This document shows positions 13,848 through 26,332 of a stretch of 64,000 nucleotides of DNA, one piece after another. Position 1 is the first letter of the stretch, and the number at the start of each line of letters is the position of its first letter. The notes beneath the pieces are model-generated. The model was not told the DNA's origin, did no database searches, and saw only the letters and a program-made list of their open reading frames with translations. The translations under genes were made by a program, and so were the position numbers. The DNA comes from Todiramphus chloris collaris (taxonomy: Eukaryota; Chordata; Aves; Coraciiformes; Alcedinidae): assembly GCA_025345505.1 (NCBI GenBank), contig JANVCC010010406.1, positions 17,598,062-17,662,061 of the forward strand. The letters are read 5' to 3'.

Positions 13848-14420
13848 GAGCCGCGACCGCCAGCAGGTCTGTGGCGGCAGCAGGTGAGAGACCTCCCCTG
13901 CACGAAACACTCCCGCTGAGGTCAGGGAAAGAAAATGAGGGGGAGGCGGAGACGGACGACAGGGTAAGACGGAGGGAGTGAGCAGAGCTCCTCGCAGCAG
14001 CCGGGGGAGACTCGGCTTTTGTTTACGTGAGGACGACTCCCCGCCAGGCCGCTCGAGCCCGCGGACCGACCGGCAGACCGCCGCAGGCCGGAGCCGCAGC
14101 CCCGGCCCCCAGCGCCGCTCCCACCCGCCCGCGGTCGGATGGACCCGGGGCGAATCGGAGCCGGTGGGGGGGGGAAGGGAAGCAACAGGCTCAGCCCCCC
14201 GCGCCTCCACGGCCTCGGTCTTCCGCCCACCGCGCCCCGGCAAAACCCGGAGGACCAACAGAACAATCATAAATAAAACTTGGCGAGAAAAATACGGTTT
14301 AAAAGGCCGCTCAAAACTCCAGCGACACGGCGGGCCCCTTCCCGCCCTGCCCGCATCCCCGAAGGGCTACGCAGACGAGATCACCCCGCTACCCGCCGCC
14401 CGGCCCGGCGCCCCGCTTAC

Positions 14421-14540
14421 CCCGGCGGCTCGGCGGGCCCCGCGGCACGGCCCCGCTCTCCGCCTTCGCCCTTCCCGCCCCCAAGTAACGGCGCCGAGCC
14501 GCGCCGCGCCGCGCCGCCGGGGAAGAGCTCTCAGGCACGC
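14421..14540 (-). other. MPDZ: Candidate non-coding exon 1 of MPDZ (5' end approximate)
   Basis: On the minus strand GCCGCCGGG is followed by GTAAGCGGGG, a near-consensus splice donor whose last exon base would be 14421. MPDZ in mammals has an untranslated first exon and starts translation in exon 2, and the L27 exon here starts with the ATG only two bases after its acceptor, so an upstream non-coding exon is expected. The transcription start is not determined; 14540 is a guess placed just beyond a GC box and a GCGCC repeat. A second donor at 15097/15098 could serve an alternative first exon. Confidence 0.45.
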
Positions 14541-14565
14541 CCCGGCGGCCTGAAACCTAATCCTG

Positions 14566-14614
14566 CCCCGCCGCCCCCCCCCCGGCCCGGCCCTGGCCCC
14601 GGCCCCGGCCCGGC
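14566..14614 (-). promoter_or_regulatory. G-tract cluster, G-quadruplex candidate
   Basis: The plus strand shows a C10 run followed by repeated GGCCCCGG-type units; on the minus strand this gives at least five G-runs of three or more, with short loops. It lies about 150 bp upstream of the proposed MPDZ donor, where it would sit at or just before the transcription start. Quadruplex formation is inferred from the G-run spacing only. Confidence 0.55.
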
Positions 14615-14960
14615 GCGGCGCAACGCAGCTCCCAGCCGCTGGCAGGTCTGCGGGCGCGGGGCACACCGGGGTTGGCTTGGACGGCCGCCTGCAGCGCGGA
14701 GCCCGACTGTGTCTGCATCTCGACAACAGAGGGGGCAGAGGGTATCCAGGGAGCTGGGGAGGGGCGCGTTTGTGGGTTTCCCGGCCTTCTCCCTCCGTGG
14801 CTTGTCGCGTTGCAGCCTTTCCAGCAAAGATTCTCCTTCCCCGGGCTGCCGGCGAGGCGGCAGACGGGGCCGAGCAGCAGAGCGCACGCCTTGCCCGGGA
14901 TGACAGTGGGCAGCTGGGCTGCCCTGGTGCTTCCCCCGCGGCATCACGAGCTGACGGTTT

Positions 14961-17900
14961 GTGGGTGAAATGAAGGCCGTGGCAGCAGGTTTATACCCTT
15001 GCGTCTTTCAGGTGGTTCCGTGCCCCCACCGGCTGCCTGGACCGGCTGTGTGTCGAGGGTCTATCCCTTCCCCTGCCCTGCTGGCCGCCGGCCTTACCCC
15101 TTTAGCTTCACTAAGATGAACCCGGGCTGGAACAGAGCAAAATGGGAAATACCTGGAAATGTATTTAAAAAAAAAACAAACCCACCAAACAGCCATAAAA
15201 CAACAAACAACCCAGGATGAAGTTAGACAAAGTAATGAATACGGTCACAGGGCTAATGTAAGGATGATTTTTCCCTCTAAGCAACAGCTGTCATTACTAA
15301 AAGAAAATGATGTGTACCTTTCACGTATGTGTACGTATTTTTACATCATAACAATGAAGTGCATAATGCAGGACTGATTTCAGTGGCCGCAAAAAAACTA
15401 AGTTCTGCAAAAAGTGTCCATATTTTGATGTCTGTTAACTTTGTTTCATGTAGCAAATGTTACCAGGATCACAGTCTGCCATTTTCCTTGGCAGGAGGTG
15501 GTTCTTTGGTGTAGGTGGGCCCAGCTGCTCTGCCAAGATAATCCCCCATGCAGGGAATGGAGCCTGGGTTCTTCCATGCGGCACCTTGGCCCTGGCTCTG
15601 AAGAGGCTCTGTGCAGTCTCCAAATATGTGCCTCTCCTTTGGTTTGGTTCTTTCTTCAAACAGATTTCAGCTGTAAGCATTCTCACATCCAATTCATAGT
15701 TGTTTGGCATGGGTTTTTTGTCCCCCAAACAATTTAAAGGAAGTTACTCGTTTGGAGATAGAATTGAATACTGCCCTAATTTTTATGAGAGATGATGAAT
15801 AAATACAATGCCACTACAAAAGCTTTCACGAGCAGAACGTTTAACATGTAAACTGCAAGATATGCAACTGTTTGTATATTGCATGGATTTTTTTTTAATT
15901 TTTTTTTTTTAATCCCCCTCCAGACAATATTTCTCTTTCTTATTACAGTTGGCAGATTGAAGAACTCCAACTGATTAGCTATATTTTCCTCTGTTGTATA
16001 ATGAAATATGCATGTAATTACATTTGCTAAATGATCATTCTTCCACTTCTTAACTATCGAAAAACAGTTTCCAAGATTTTATTCACAGGTGACATTGTTC
16101 AATGCAGCATGTGCTGGTGAGCATATTGCTTTTTAAAAGCAAATACAGAGGTTCGGTTTGCTATAGGTTGAACACTGAATGCTCCATAAACTGTCCCACT
16201 GACTTTCTACATTACATGATCCTTTATTGAATCCAGAATGAAATCTTAAAGTGCTATTTAATTGCAAGTATTATTGTTCAATAAATAAGCCACAACAGGT
16301 TATGCAAGTGCAAAGTCAGATGGATATTGTTATTTTTTCTGTTGCTCAAGCTTTAACCAAGGCATGCCACTGAAATAAGATATAGTAACTCTGGTGAGTT
16401 TATTTGGAGCTAAAAACAGGTCAAAATTAGGTGGTACAGCGGTGCTTCACTCCTGATGTATAATAACATCAGCTGTGTAATAGGGCAATTTGTATTTGTA
16501 TGGGTTATACCTTTTAGATTACTTTTTTAGATTACTGTGCAAACTGTTATTCTCAAGTAGAACTGCATTTTCAGTTATATTCAGATTTTGGCAGGTCCCT
16601 GGAAGTATGCATTAGATTATACCTACTGAAGTTCAAAGCATTGTGCCTTCCCTGTATTAAAAATATTTGCATGACTATAATTATGCTAACATAGCTGTGC
16701 CTACAGTCCAAGTCCTCTCGGTGAGCATACAACAAATCTGTAATGGGAATTTGCATCACACTAACATAATGTACAGTATCTGATGACTCTGATGAAGAGT
16801 CATGCAAACACAGTTCCAGCAAATAGCAAAGCAAACTTAGGGATGGGAGAAAACTAGTGGTCTTGTGGCTATACCTGCTAATAGGCTTAGAAATATAACT
16901 AGAATGATATCAGCAATTAGTATGTACTCATTTCTCCTTTTTGCAGAAGTGTTATAAAAAAGGACAAAGAAATCTTAAAATATTTTTAGGAAAAAAATGC
17001 AAGCAGTGTTTTAAAGCATAAGCTTCTTCAAAAGACCATTACAACCACTAAATCCATAATATAATATTCTGTCAGAGAAGACTCTTAAGAAAAAGATGAA
17101 GGACAACTTAAAAAAAAAAAAAGAAAAAAAAAAAAACTAAACCGAAACATTTTATGTTCTCCAGTATAAATCTCCATTAGTATTTCATTTCTCAGACCGA
17201 TTTATAGTATACTCATGCTAGAAGTATCAATATTGGATGAGATGTCTGCCTTCCTGATTTACTTACTTCTGGTAAAATAGCAGTGATTAATATTAATGAT
17301 GTATTTCTTAAATTTATTAGAAAGCATAAAGAACTCAGAAAAAAAAAAACCCTCATAAAAGAAAGCCTGTACAAAAATAAAAGGGTAGGAAAAACAAGGG
17401 CATGTGTCCATTAAATCATTCATCAGGCCACTCTTGGGAATAGAGTCTTTTAAAATAGTAATGGTAACAGGATCTAGGAAATAAGAATGGATGTCTGAAC
17501 CTTCTTTAAGTCACAAACATTGACTTCACTGTGAGAGGGAAATTGCCTTTGAAACACACTTGGCAACGTGTATGGCACAAGTCAATTTACTTGCTAACAA
17601 AAAAAGATGTGTTTACAACAGTAATTGATTAGTTTCATCACTCTGTGTATTATATTTTGGTATGAGCATTGGTTTTGCATGCCCCACTGCACAATGGTTA
17701 GAGTACATATTTTAGGCACCTGGAAGAACTCTGAGAGGAAGGATACAGAAAATTTTATAGATTTTATATTTATGCTTGAAAAAGTCCGTCTCTGAACTTA
17801 GATAAAACATAGAAAGAGACTAATTAAACCCTTTTTATAAGCACTACCTTAATTATAAATTGAGTATCTTTCTGCTTTTATAACCTTTCTCTTACATATT

Positions 17901-20900
17901 ACAGAATCATTCAGATGGTGTATATTCATGCGTACTTATGCATACGTAGGCACAGCATTACACTTTTCAGCAGAGAATTTACTGAAATTGTAGGTTAAAC
18001 ACAGCAACTAGTAATCTTACCTGTTAGCAAATGGTAATAATTATTATAGATCAAATTTTATTCCCAGATGTGTGAACCAAGAGTAATCCATTGTATTAAG
18101 TGGAATTAAACTGTAGAAAAGCCATCAGAGATCAAAAGTAACTATGCTCCTCATTATTGTACCTGCTAATCTAAATATATTAAGTATGTGTGTGGTTCTA
18201 CATTCTCCCCTTATCTATCCAAGTAAGGCTGTATCACCATCTTTCTTCTTTTTCACAGAGCTCTTTGGAATACAATACTTTTATACTACGTTTTCCAGAA
18301 GTTATACTAGCAGAAACATAAAGTCAAAGTAAATATAACACTCTTTTCCTCCATCACCTCAACGTAAAAGTTGCACTTCATAAGTCAGTTAGCAAGAAGT
18401 TAAAGGTAAAACCATTCATGTTGTTATGCAAAGTTAAAATTGGGAAGTTTTAACTTTGGTACTTGGAATTTATTCAATTTTTTTTATTATTTTGCTGGCA
18501 AGAACAGAATATTGGTTTCACTTACTGGAGCATGCATGCTGGCAAGAATGGTGCATAGATTTACATTTTAAAGGTTTTTAGGAAAATTGTCTCCCCTGGG
18601 GACATACTTCATAACTGTTATTATTGCTATTGGAGGTTACACATGTGTGTAGAAGGGAAAGTATGCCCTGTAAGGTAAAACGGAGCAAAAAAAATCATAA
18701 AAGGTATGTTAATTATTTGTAACTATAAAACAAAAACTTGAAATTATGGCAAATTAAAAGGGCATTTATTTACACACAAACAGGATTGTTTAAAGCCATA
18801 GGCCTTGCCCGTAGCAGAGGACTGAAGCCAAATAAGTGACAAAGCATATTAGCCTTATCATAGATTTTTCAGACACATAATACCTACAAGGAGAGTCTGG
18901 TTGTGTCAGATTAAGGTTATTTTTTTTCAAATGTTCTGTTTTGCCAAAGGTGGCCGCATACTTGACAGACCCCCACTCTCAGAAAATATAAATTTAAAAG
19001 GCTTTTTTTCGGAATTGCCTCAAGGGACACAGTCCAGAGCAACATGTGATCTGGGATACTTGTCAATGCAACAGTTGTTCCAGTATTTGAAAATACAAGA
19101 CAATATATTATTAATAAATTTTGTATTAGAAAAATCTGTATATTCTACATTAGATTTCCTTGAATTTTTAAAAAAATCAGTATGGGAGGAACTGTTCAAG
19201 ACTAGTTCAAGAATTTATGTGCAGCTGATCATGTTAAATGTTATGTATTGAAAATGATAGCACCACTTCCCTAAGTGTTGGGCTATCAGAACATTGATAT
19301 AAATATATCTGAAAGATTTCCATGTAATTAACCAGTTTTATGGCCAGGTAAACTACAGCACATTAGATGGGATGCAGCCATGTTTATTGGAAGGAAAGGA
19401 ACTCTTTCTCTGACAGGTTGATGTTATTTTCAGAATAAATCCTCTTGAAGATGAATTGGTGAAATTAAAGTAAAGCAGAGCAGTGTGTATAGATCATTTT
19501 GTCATATGCCTCTGCAGGTTATTACTGTCCAAGTATTTTCCTCTGTACGCACTATTTAGCTAATCAGTGTGTCTGAGATCCTGGCCTATACAGTGTATGA
19601 TGCACATTAGATTTTAAGAGTACACATCCTCTTCAATTCTTTGCTTTTGATCCAGACTGTGAAATTGGAGAACTGTTTCTGTTTCAGTGGTTTTCCAAGC
19701 TGAAAGCTTAGGAAAAATATAGTGCTGCCTTTGCCGTCTTGAGCCTTTTGTTTCCAGAAACAGTCATGATATTACCCATGTTGGATAAACAGTTCCCTAC
19801 ATATTGGACCATCAAAATGGTATCTCCCAGTCACAGACAAGGACCAGAATCACAGCTGAAGCCTGTTTGAGAGGGCAATGAAGATTTACAGGTCTATTTG
19901 CCAAGTCATTGTGTCTAAGGAGAGACCTTGCAAGCAACCCTCCTCCACGACCTTCCACAGGGGCTGTTTCCACGTGGTTCTGCTTTCTTTCTTACAATTT
20001 GTAGAGACGAGGCTGAACTGTACATCTGTGTGCTTTCAACTTATTTATAATGTAGCTGCACTTTGGTTTAGGACTAAAACTGTTAGTATTACTAGTATTA
20101 TTAACTGCAGTTGAGTTGATAGGTAGTTGAGTTGAATGTCTGATTATTACAGACTAGGAATTACTAACAGTGTTGGTGTCAGTATGGAGATTTTGAGTCT
20201 AAAAACACCAAGTACATATCCCTCTGCCTGTGAACCTGAAAACTACATATTGCTCATTCGCATCAGCCTAGTCGTTTTCGGATACCAAGTGACATCTCTG
20301 AAGGAAATATCTCTGATCTCTCAAAGAGGCTAATGAAGAAAAAGGCTTTGTTAGCCATTATCCCAGTAGTCCTATAACAACGCTACTTTGTTTAGTAAGA
20401 TCTGTACCTGTAAAAACAGTGGGGAGAACCTTTCCCATATTGAGAATATCTCTGATTCAGTGAGCTGGATTAAAGGAGGAAACTTCCGGAGCTTTGTGCT
20501 ACAGCTTGTTGGCCCAAATGTGAATGAACATGGCTGTGACTGGCTGAGTTTTAAAGGTCTCAGGCAGGTTCACTGATGTAAAAATTTGATAAGATTGATA
20601 CCAGACTTGCCTTCATCTGTATGACCTCAGCCACTGCAAAGGAGTTCACCATTCCTACACACCACCAAGAAAGTACTAAGAAAAACTGAAAAAAAACACA
20701 GTGAGTGAAGAGGTTTGAAATGACTAAAAGACTTAAAAAGTTGGTGTTTCTGTTTATACAATTATGTGACAACTGAAAGGTCCATTTTACTCCATTCTTA
20801 GATACAATTTAAGTACTAAGTGAAAATCACTTCAGCAAATGAAACAAGTACAAATTTAGTTCAACTGTACTCTCACCAACATTTAAAAAAAAAAAAAAAA

Positions 20901-23545
20901 AAGCTATGTTAGAGCAGGAAGATGATTCAGTAAAACCCTTTTTTCTGTTAAAGTGCAGTTTGGTTTAGGTAGCTGCTTCTCTTACAGATAAGGGTTCCAC
21001 ATCATAGTGGTATTACCATGAGGAGCTCTTAATGACTTTGATATGAAATATGATTTTTTGCCCTCAGATCTCCTGTAAGTGTCAGAAATTCCCATTATAA
21101 GTAAAAAAAAGAATGAATATTCCATATAAAAACATGCAGCTCTAGTAAGCTGAACCCATCACTTAACCTTCAGCATTAAAGTGGTTGCCCCATCTGTACT
21201 CATAATGTATGCAGAAAACAGTTCATTTTCTAGCTAGATGGTGTTGCCACTGGCATTGGCTGTCTTCACGTTTTTTTCCTACAGACTTCTAAGGATTTGT
21301 ACAGTGTGCAGCGCACTGGACAAGATCTCAAGGTACTCATAAATTTCCACCAGTTTTCCAGCTTGAGCCAACATCAAGTCTACAAATAGTCAGAATCTCA
21401 AAATGTGTTATTCAAAGACTGGTTCAGATGAGCTGCAATTTTTTTTCATCATATAGTTGCCTTTTAATTTTTCTTGCCAAGGGGGCAAACCAAGAGGAAA
21501 TGGATTTAACAACTGAAAAGTAATGAATTTTAAAGCTGCTGTTAATAATATTTAAACTCTGAGTCTAATTTGTATGCAGAAGGAATTAAGAATAATAATG
21601 TCATATCAGAAAATAAACTAAACATGGATAAACAAAAAACAACCTTTCCCTCCCATGGTCTTCTCTCTCATGTCCTTACTGTTTGACAACATGAGCTTTT
21701 AAAAACAGAAATTTAAGTGACCAGGTAAAGGACACAAAAATATCGAATATATTCTATCTCATAACCCTCTATTATCTTCAGATATATACAGATGTTTATG
21801 AACATGAAGAGGGTGCAAAATGCACTTCTCGTTTGTAAAATGCTACTCTAACAGCAGAAAGGAGCTGCTGCAGAAGCAAGAGAGATGTTGTTGCACCTCC
21901 CCCTCCCTCTTGAGTGTTTTTCAATTGGCAATACTTGATAGGAAAGACAGGAATGAAGCCAGCAGTAGGAGTAAAACTTGTGTATTTTTAGGATTGCTCT
22001 TTGCATAAACTAGCTGGAACTAGCTGTATGCAAACTTAGACCACTAGTTTGCAGACATCCTCCTGCCCTGCAGCACAGAGCCAATCATCCCACTCATGTG
22101 GCTGCAAGCAGCTTTTCTAATTCCCTCTTCCAGGTTTCTGTGTGTGTTCTCTTTTTCTGGGAGCCAATGCATGATAATTCGCATGTACTTCACTACAGGA
22201 ACATTGCTGGTGCCTTCAGACATCTGTGTTTGCAATGTCACCCTTATTGCAGACATCAGCAGATAACTCTTTCCAATAATGGCACTGTCCATTCCTCTGC
22301 AGTGAAATAAATTTGCCCTGGCCATTGAAAGTATCCTCAGAAAAGTGGGAGAAACTTCTTACAGAATTTATTCAAGCTGGAAACATCCAAAAAGTCTTTC
22401 TCTAGATCTTGAAAGTACCTAGACAAAGCTATTGGTATTATTACACTGAACACTCAGCCCCATCCAAGTCCATTACCTGGGTCTTGACACCTTGAGATCC
22501 ATCAGCATTAGATTTGTGACACTGAATTTACCTAGATGACCCCATCGTTGTTTCCTGATAACTTTGTTCCACCCTAAAGTAAGCCCTGCTAGAATTCATA
22601 AACCAGATATTTTTCTATTTTCTACCCAGACTTCTCCATTAGAAGATACCTTCCTGCTTAGGTACCAAGGTGTTTACTGCTTCTTGACCATTTTTAAGGA
22701 AGAATTTGGCACTCAGACTAATGAATTTAAATCCCTTTTGGAAGGGATTTAAACATATTTCTTGCAATATTTCCTATCTCATGGTGTGCTAAGTTGGGCA
22801 CAGTCTCTGCATTTGACACTCACACTGTTTGATCTCGCAGTCCTCATGCAGGGCATTACAGACTTTTAAAAACATAAGTCTTTAACCTCTTTCATTCCAG
22901 AAATGCCATAGTAGTGTACTTGATCGAGAGAGTTTTCAGTCCAAATAATAGGAGGAATGAAAACTGAAACAGGGTCTGCTACACTCCATGTGGAGATTCT
23001 GCCCACTGAACTATCCTGGGTACTTGTGGACTTCTCTGCTCTGCATGAAAAGGAACAAGTTTTGTTTCAGGTATCAACTAACCAGAGAACTTCATGATAC
23101 ATAAACCTTACATGCTAGAAAATGCCACTGTCTGAGGAGGGATGGGCCAGCAAAATTTTGTAAGACAAGAAATGCTCTCTGCCCATATCTCAGTACTTCT
23201 ACGAGCATCTAGGATATTTACAAACATATACCAATATGGACTAATCACATTTTCTTTGAATGCAGGTCCAGATTTGTTACCTTTAACTTTTTGTCTAAGG
23301 AAAACAGCTGAACAGTTCTGTTACTTCAGACAATGCTCTCAACTTTGGGAACATCATTATTTCTTTTTTTTTTTTTTTTTTTTTTAATTAATTGTAAAGG
23401 AAATGCTGGAAATATTTTCAACAGACATTTATCTTCCAAATAGTGTATAAGACTTACTTCACTTCTTCAATTTTATGCAGGAACAGTATGTTTCAATTTT
23501 ATGCAGGAACAGTATGTTTATATCTAGTTATAAACAGTTTTGAGA
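14961..23545. other. Non-coding intergenic sequence
   Basis: AT-rich sequence upstream of the MPDZ promoter. None of the open frames (at most 116 codons) resembles a known protein. Simple tracts: T-rich at about 15890-15912, A-rich at about 17110-17136, A18 at about 20884-20902 and T21 at about 23362-23385. No LINE, LTR element or RNA gene was recognised. Confidence 0.6.
23466..23517. repeat. Perfect tandem duplication, 26 bp x 2
   Basis: The unit TTCAATTTTATGCAGGAACA, continuing GTATGT, occurs twice back to back with no mismatch (23466-23491 and 23492-23517). It lies about 30 bp left of a CR1 insertion. Confidence 0.95.
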
Positions 23546-23552
23546 ATGATAT

Positions 23553-24056
23553 GTGCTCGTAGTGGGTGACTTATTGTTAAAGGGCACTGAGGCACCCATC
23601 TGCCAACCTGACAGGGAGTCACGAGAAATTTGCAGTCTTCTAGGATCTAAGATCCAAGACATTGCCAAGAGGGTGCCACAAATTGTCAAGAGCACCGATT
23701 ACTATCCACTGTTGCTCTTCTTAGCCTTCTATGATGATGTGACTGAGGGGGTAGATGCAGGGATGTTATCTACCTTGACTTCAGCAAGGATTTTGACACT
23801 GTCTCCAGTAACATCCTTGTGGGTAAGCTCAGGAAGTGTGTTAGAAGAGGGGCCAGTGAGATGGGTTGAGAACTGGATGAACAATAGAGCTCAGAGGGTT
23901 GTGATCAGTAGCGCAGAGTCCATTTGGCAACCCGTAACTGGCAGTGTTCCCCAGGGGTCAGTTCTGGGTCCAGTCTTATTCAACATCTTCATCAGTGACC
24001 TGGATGAAGGGACAGCAGGGTTGCTGATGATGAGTCTTGCACCTGGGGAGGAATAA
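23553..24056 (+). pseudogene. CR1 ORF1-ORF2 fusion fragment
   Basis: One open frame of 167 codons without a normal ATG (it opens with GTG). Residues 1-55 or so correspond to the esterase-like domain of CR1 ORF1; the GDS serine motif is GDL here, so the nucleophile is lost. From about residue 57 the frame is ORF2 reverse transcriptase, including the [12 protein letters not shown] motif. A deletion in the DNA joined the two in frame. The C-terminal dozen residues are off-frame read-through. There is no sign that it is expressed. Confidence 0.8.
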
Positions 24057-24363
24057 TGCCAAGCACCAGTACACATTAGGGGTTGACCTGCTGGAAAGCA
24101 GCTCCGTGGAGAAGAGTCTGGGAGTCTTGGTGTCCAGTAAGTTAATCATGAGCCAGCAGTGTGCTCTTGTTGCGAAGAAGGCAAATGATATATACTGGGG
24201 TGCCTTAAGAAGACAGTAACCAGCAGGTCAAGGAAGGTTCTCTTCCCTCTCTACTCTGCACTGGTGAGGCCATACCTGGAGTACTGTGTCCAGTTCTCCT
24301 CTTCCAAGTTCAAGAGAGACAGGGAAATACTAGGAGATAGTCCAACAGAGGGGTCCCACAAAG

Positions 24364-24744
24364 ATGATGAAGGGACTGGAACATCTCTCTTATGAGAAAA
24401 GGCTGAGAGACCTGGTATTTTTTATAGCAGAGAAGAGAAGGCTGATAGGGGATCTTGACAATGTTTATAAATATCTAAAGGGTGGAGTTCAAAAGGATGG
24501 GGCCAGTCTCTTTCCAGTGGTGCCCAGTGATGGGACAATGGGCAATGGGCACAATCTGGAGCAAAAGAAGTTCTGTCTGAACATGAGGAAAAACTTCTTT
24601 CCTGTGAGGATGATGGAGCACCAGAACAGGGTGCCCAGAGAGGCTAAGGAGTTTCCTTCTCTGGAGACTTTCAAAACCCTCCTGGAGTCATTGCTGTGCA
24701 ACCTGCCCTTCGGTGAACCTTCTCTGGAAGGGGGGTTGCACTAG
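24364..24744 (+). pseudogene. CR1 ORF2 C-terminal fragment
   Basis: An open frame of about 126 codons giving the last part of CR1 ORF2: a LEHLSYEKRLRDL segment, then a VYKYLKGG segment and an [20 protein letters not shown] segment, the usual order in CR1 tails. It belongs to the same insertion as the fusion fragment upstream but is in a different frame. A nearly identical frame occurs at 33384-33710. Confidence 0.88.
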
Positions 24745-24786
24745 ATGATACCCAGGGGTCTCTTCCATCCTCTGTAATTCTGTGAG

Positions 24787-26332
24787 AAAAGACACATAAA
24801 TGCTAGTTTTGCCTTCTAATTTTCAGCTGCCTCAAGCTTTCATTAAAGCATAAGCATCAGTAGTCTGATGGCAGGGTGTGTACCAATTACAGCAGAGATG
24901 GTCACATGTGTCTTACAAGGCTATTTACCTTACAAGTGTGGGAAGGGATAAGTGATTGTTAAACCTTGATAGGATATTTAAGAAATCAAATTTTCTGTGG
25001 AAACATAAATGCATTGCAACCCAGAAGTACTGAAGACACTTGTTAAGACCAGGGGGGAATTGCAAACTCTAAAAATTAAGGAATTTGAACACCTATTAGA
25101 ACTCAAACATTTCTCCAATAAATTAAATAGTAAATCTGTTAGACTTTCATCACAGAAGCTTGGAGAGAATCAACAAAGATATTTATACTTCAAATTAATC
25201 TGCCAGACAGCTCAAAATAGGTTTCCTTAATTTCCTTTCAAAATTGTAAGGAAATCAGTTGCAAACCCAAGAGAAACTGAGGGAAATTTAAGGACATTTA
25301 CCTTCACCTACATTTACCAAGTGTTAGATGAAGAGAAGCCTATAGTGCAGTTGTGTATCTGTCACTGCAGCTTGCTGAACCTATCACAAGCTCATAAAGC
25401 AGGAAAGGTGTCATGTCCCCAGTAGTTTCTCTGCAGAATTGGTCCCCTGAGTGATTCAGGCTTCTGTTGGTACCAGCTGTGAGTTCTTGTTGCTACCTAG
25501 CATTTCAACTATACCCACATGGCATGATATACTGCTGTGCAGAAATAGGCAACCTAGCTTCAGGTCTTCAGAGATGGCTTAGGTACCAGGAGCACTAGAT
25601 CCACACTAGTGCAGAACCTTGACTCAGCTAATTGGTTCTGGGCAACAGAGCATTTTAACCCAGGATAATCACACTTTATCAAATATACACTACAGGGAAT
25701 GAACAATCCACAATGCATGCAGAGTATTAACATACTGTCACTGTTTTACAATACAGTAAAACACAGAAAATGTTTTTAGTTACAATGATTGAAACTGAAG
25801 ATGTACAAATTAGTTAACTAATGCAGCAACAAATATTTTTTCCCCAGCAGATGCCTGCTACAGTCTTTGCTTACAAGAAGCCACCACTGATTGAGGGACA
25901 CTGTAGAGCAGAAAGTGGGACAAAGGGAAAACGGGAAACAAAAGTTCCTTGTTTCTGTCACTACAAGTACTAGAAGACTTCAAATTAAACTGAAATTTAC
26001 TAATTAAAACAGAGGGGGACAATTTTTTGTGCAACATGTGGATGTCCTTGCTACAGGACAGAAGTTTACATGGAATCAACACAAGTTTAGAAAAAAATTA
26101 TGGAAGAAAACCTGTTATAGACTTAAATATGAAGACATGAAAAACAATAAGAAAGAGAGAAAATATTCATTACATTTATGACTTTTGTCATAGTCTTCAT
26201 TAGAAACTGTCCGATAATGCCTGGATGCCTTACTGTGTTCATGATGCCTTAACTGGAAGAAATGCAGTAGTTAACTAGAAAGTATATTCTAGTGAAATAG
26301 ATACCAGTAATTTTTGCAGAAAACACTATGTA
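24787..26332. other. Non-coding intergenic sequence
   Basis: AT-rich DNA between two CR1 insertions. Frames of up to 74 codons have no recognisable content. No repeat or RNA gene was recognised. Confidence 0.6.

Larger units (their letters stand above)
5443..14420 (-). other. MPDZ: Probable MPDZ intron 1 (non-coding)
   Basis: Between the L27 exon and the proposed non-coding first exon in the CpG island lie about 9 kb with no supportable coding exon. The DNA is AT-rich, with simple tracts: T11 near 5845, T18 near 6753-6770, A14 near 9338 and an A/G tract at 13249-13301. The intron assignment depends on the exon 1 call being right. No LINE, LTR or RNA gene was recognised in it. Confidence 0.55.
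13600..14960. promoter_or_regulatory. CpG island, probable MPDZ promoter
   Basis: The only strongly GC-rich and CpG-dense block in the window, about 1.36 kb, lying upstream of the MPDZ L27 exon on the minus strand. GC-box-like motifs are present, for example GGGGGCGGGA on the minus strand at about 14473-14483, and no clear TATA box is seen, which fits a CpG-island promoter. Good splice donors occur on both strands (minus: 14420/14421 and 15097/15098; plus: 13883/13884 and 13963/13964), so transcription may run both ways. Open frames of up to 209 codons in the island are what GC-rich sequence poor in stop codons gives, and I do not call them genes. Confidence 0.8.
23550..24786 (+). mobile_element. 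CR1 LINE with internal deletions
   Basis: A chicken-repeat-1 type LINE in plus orientation. It starts inside ORF1 with the SGNH-esterase segment ([16 protein letters not shown]), jumps near 23720 to the ORF2 reverse transcriptase (YLDFSK-like region, then [19 protein letters not shown]), loses more sequence near 24033 just after the GCTGATGATG of the FADD box, and resumes with the ORF2 C-terminus and 3' UTR. The 3' end reads GTAATTCTGTGAGA, a degraded copy of the terminal CR1 repeat. It is dead and 5'-truncated. Confidence 0.93.

Noticed and set aside
13226..14947. Many overlapping open frames of 60-209 codons on both strands in the CpG island
   Set aside because: GC-rich DNA has few stop codons. 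The frames are Arg/Pro/Ala-rich, overlap in several phases and match no protein that I know; the leftmost run through a poly-A tract.
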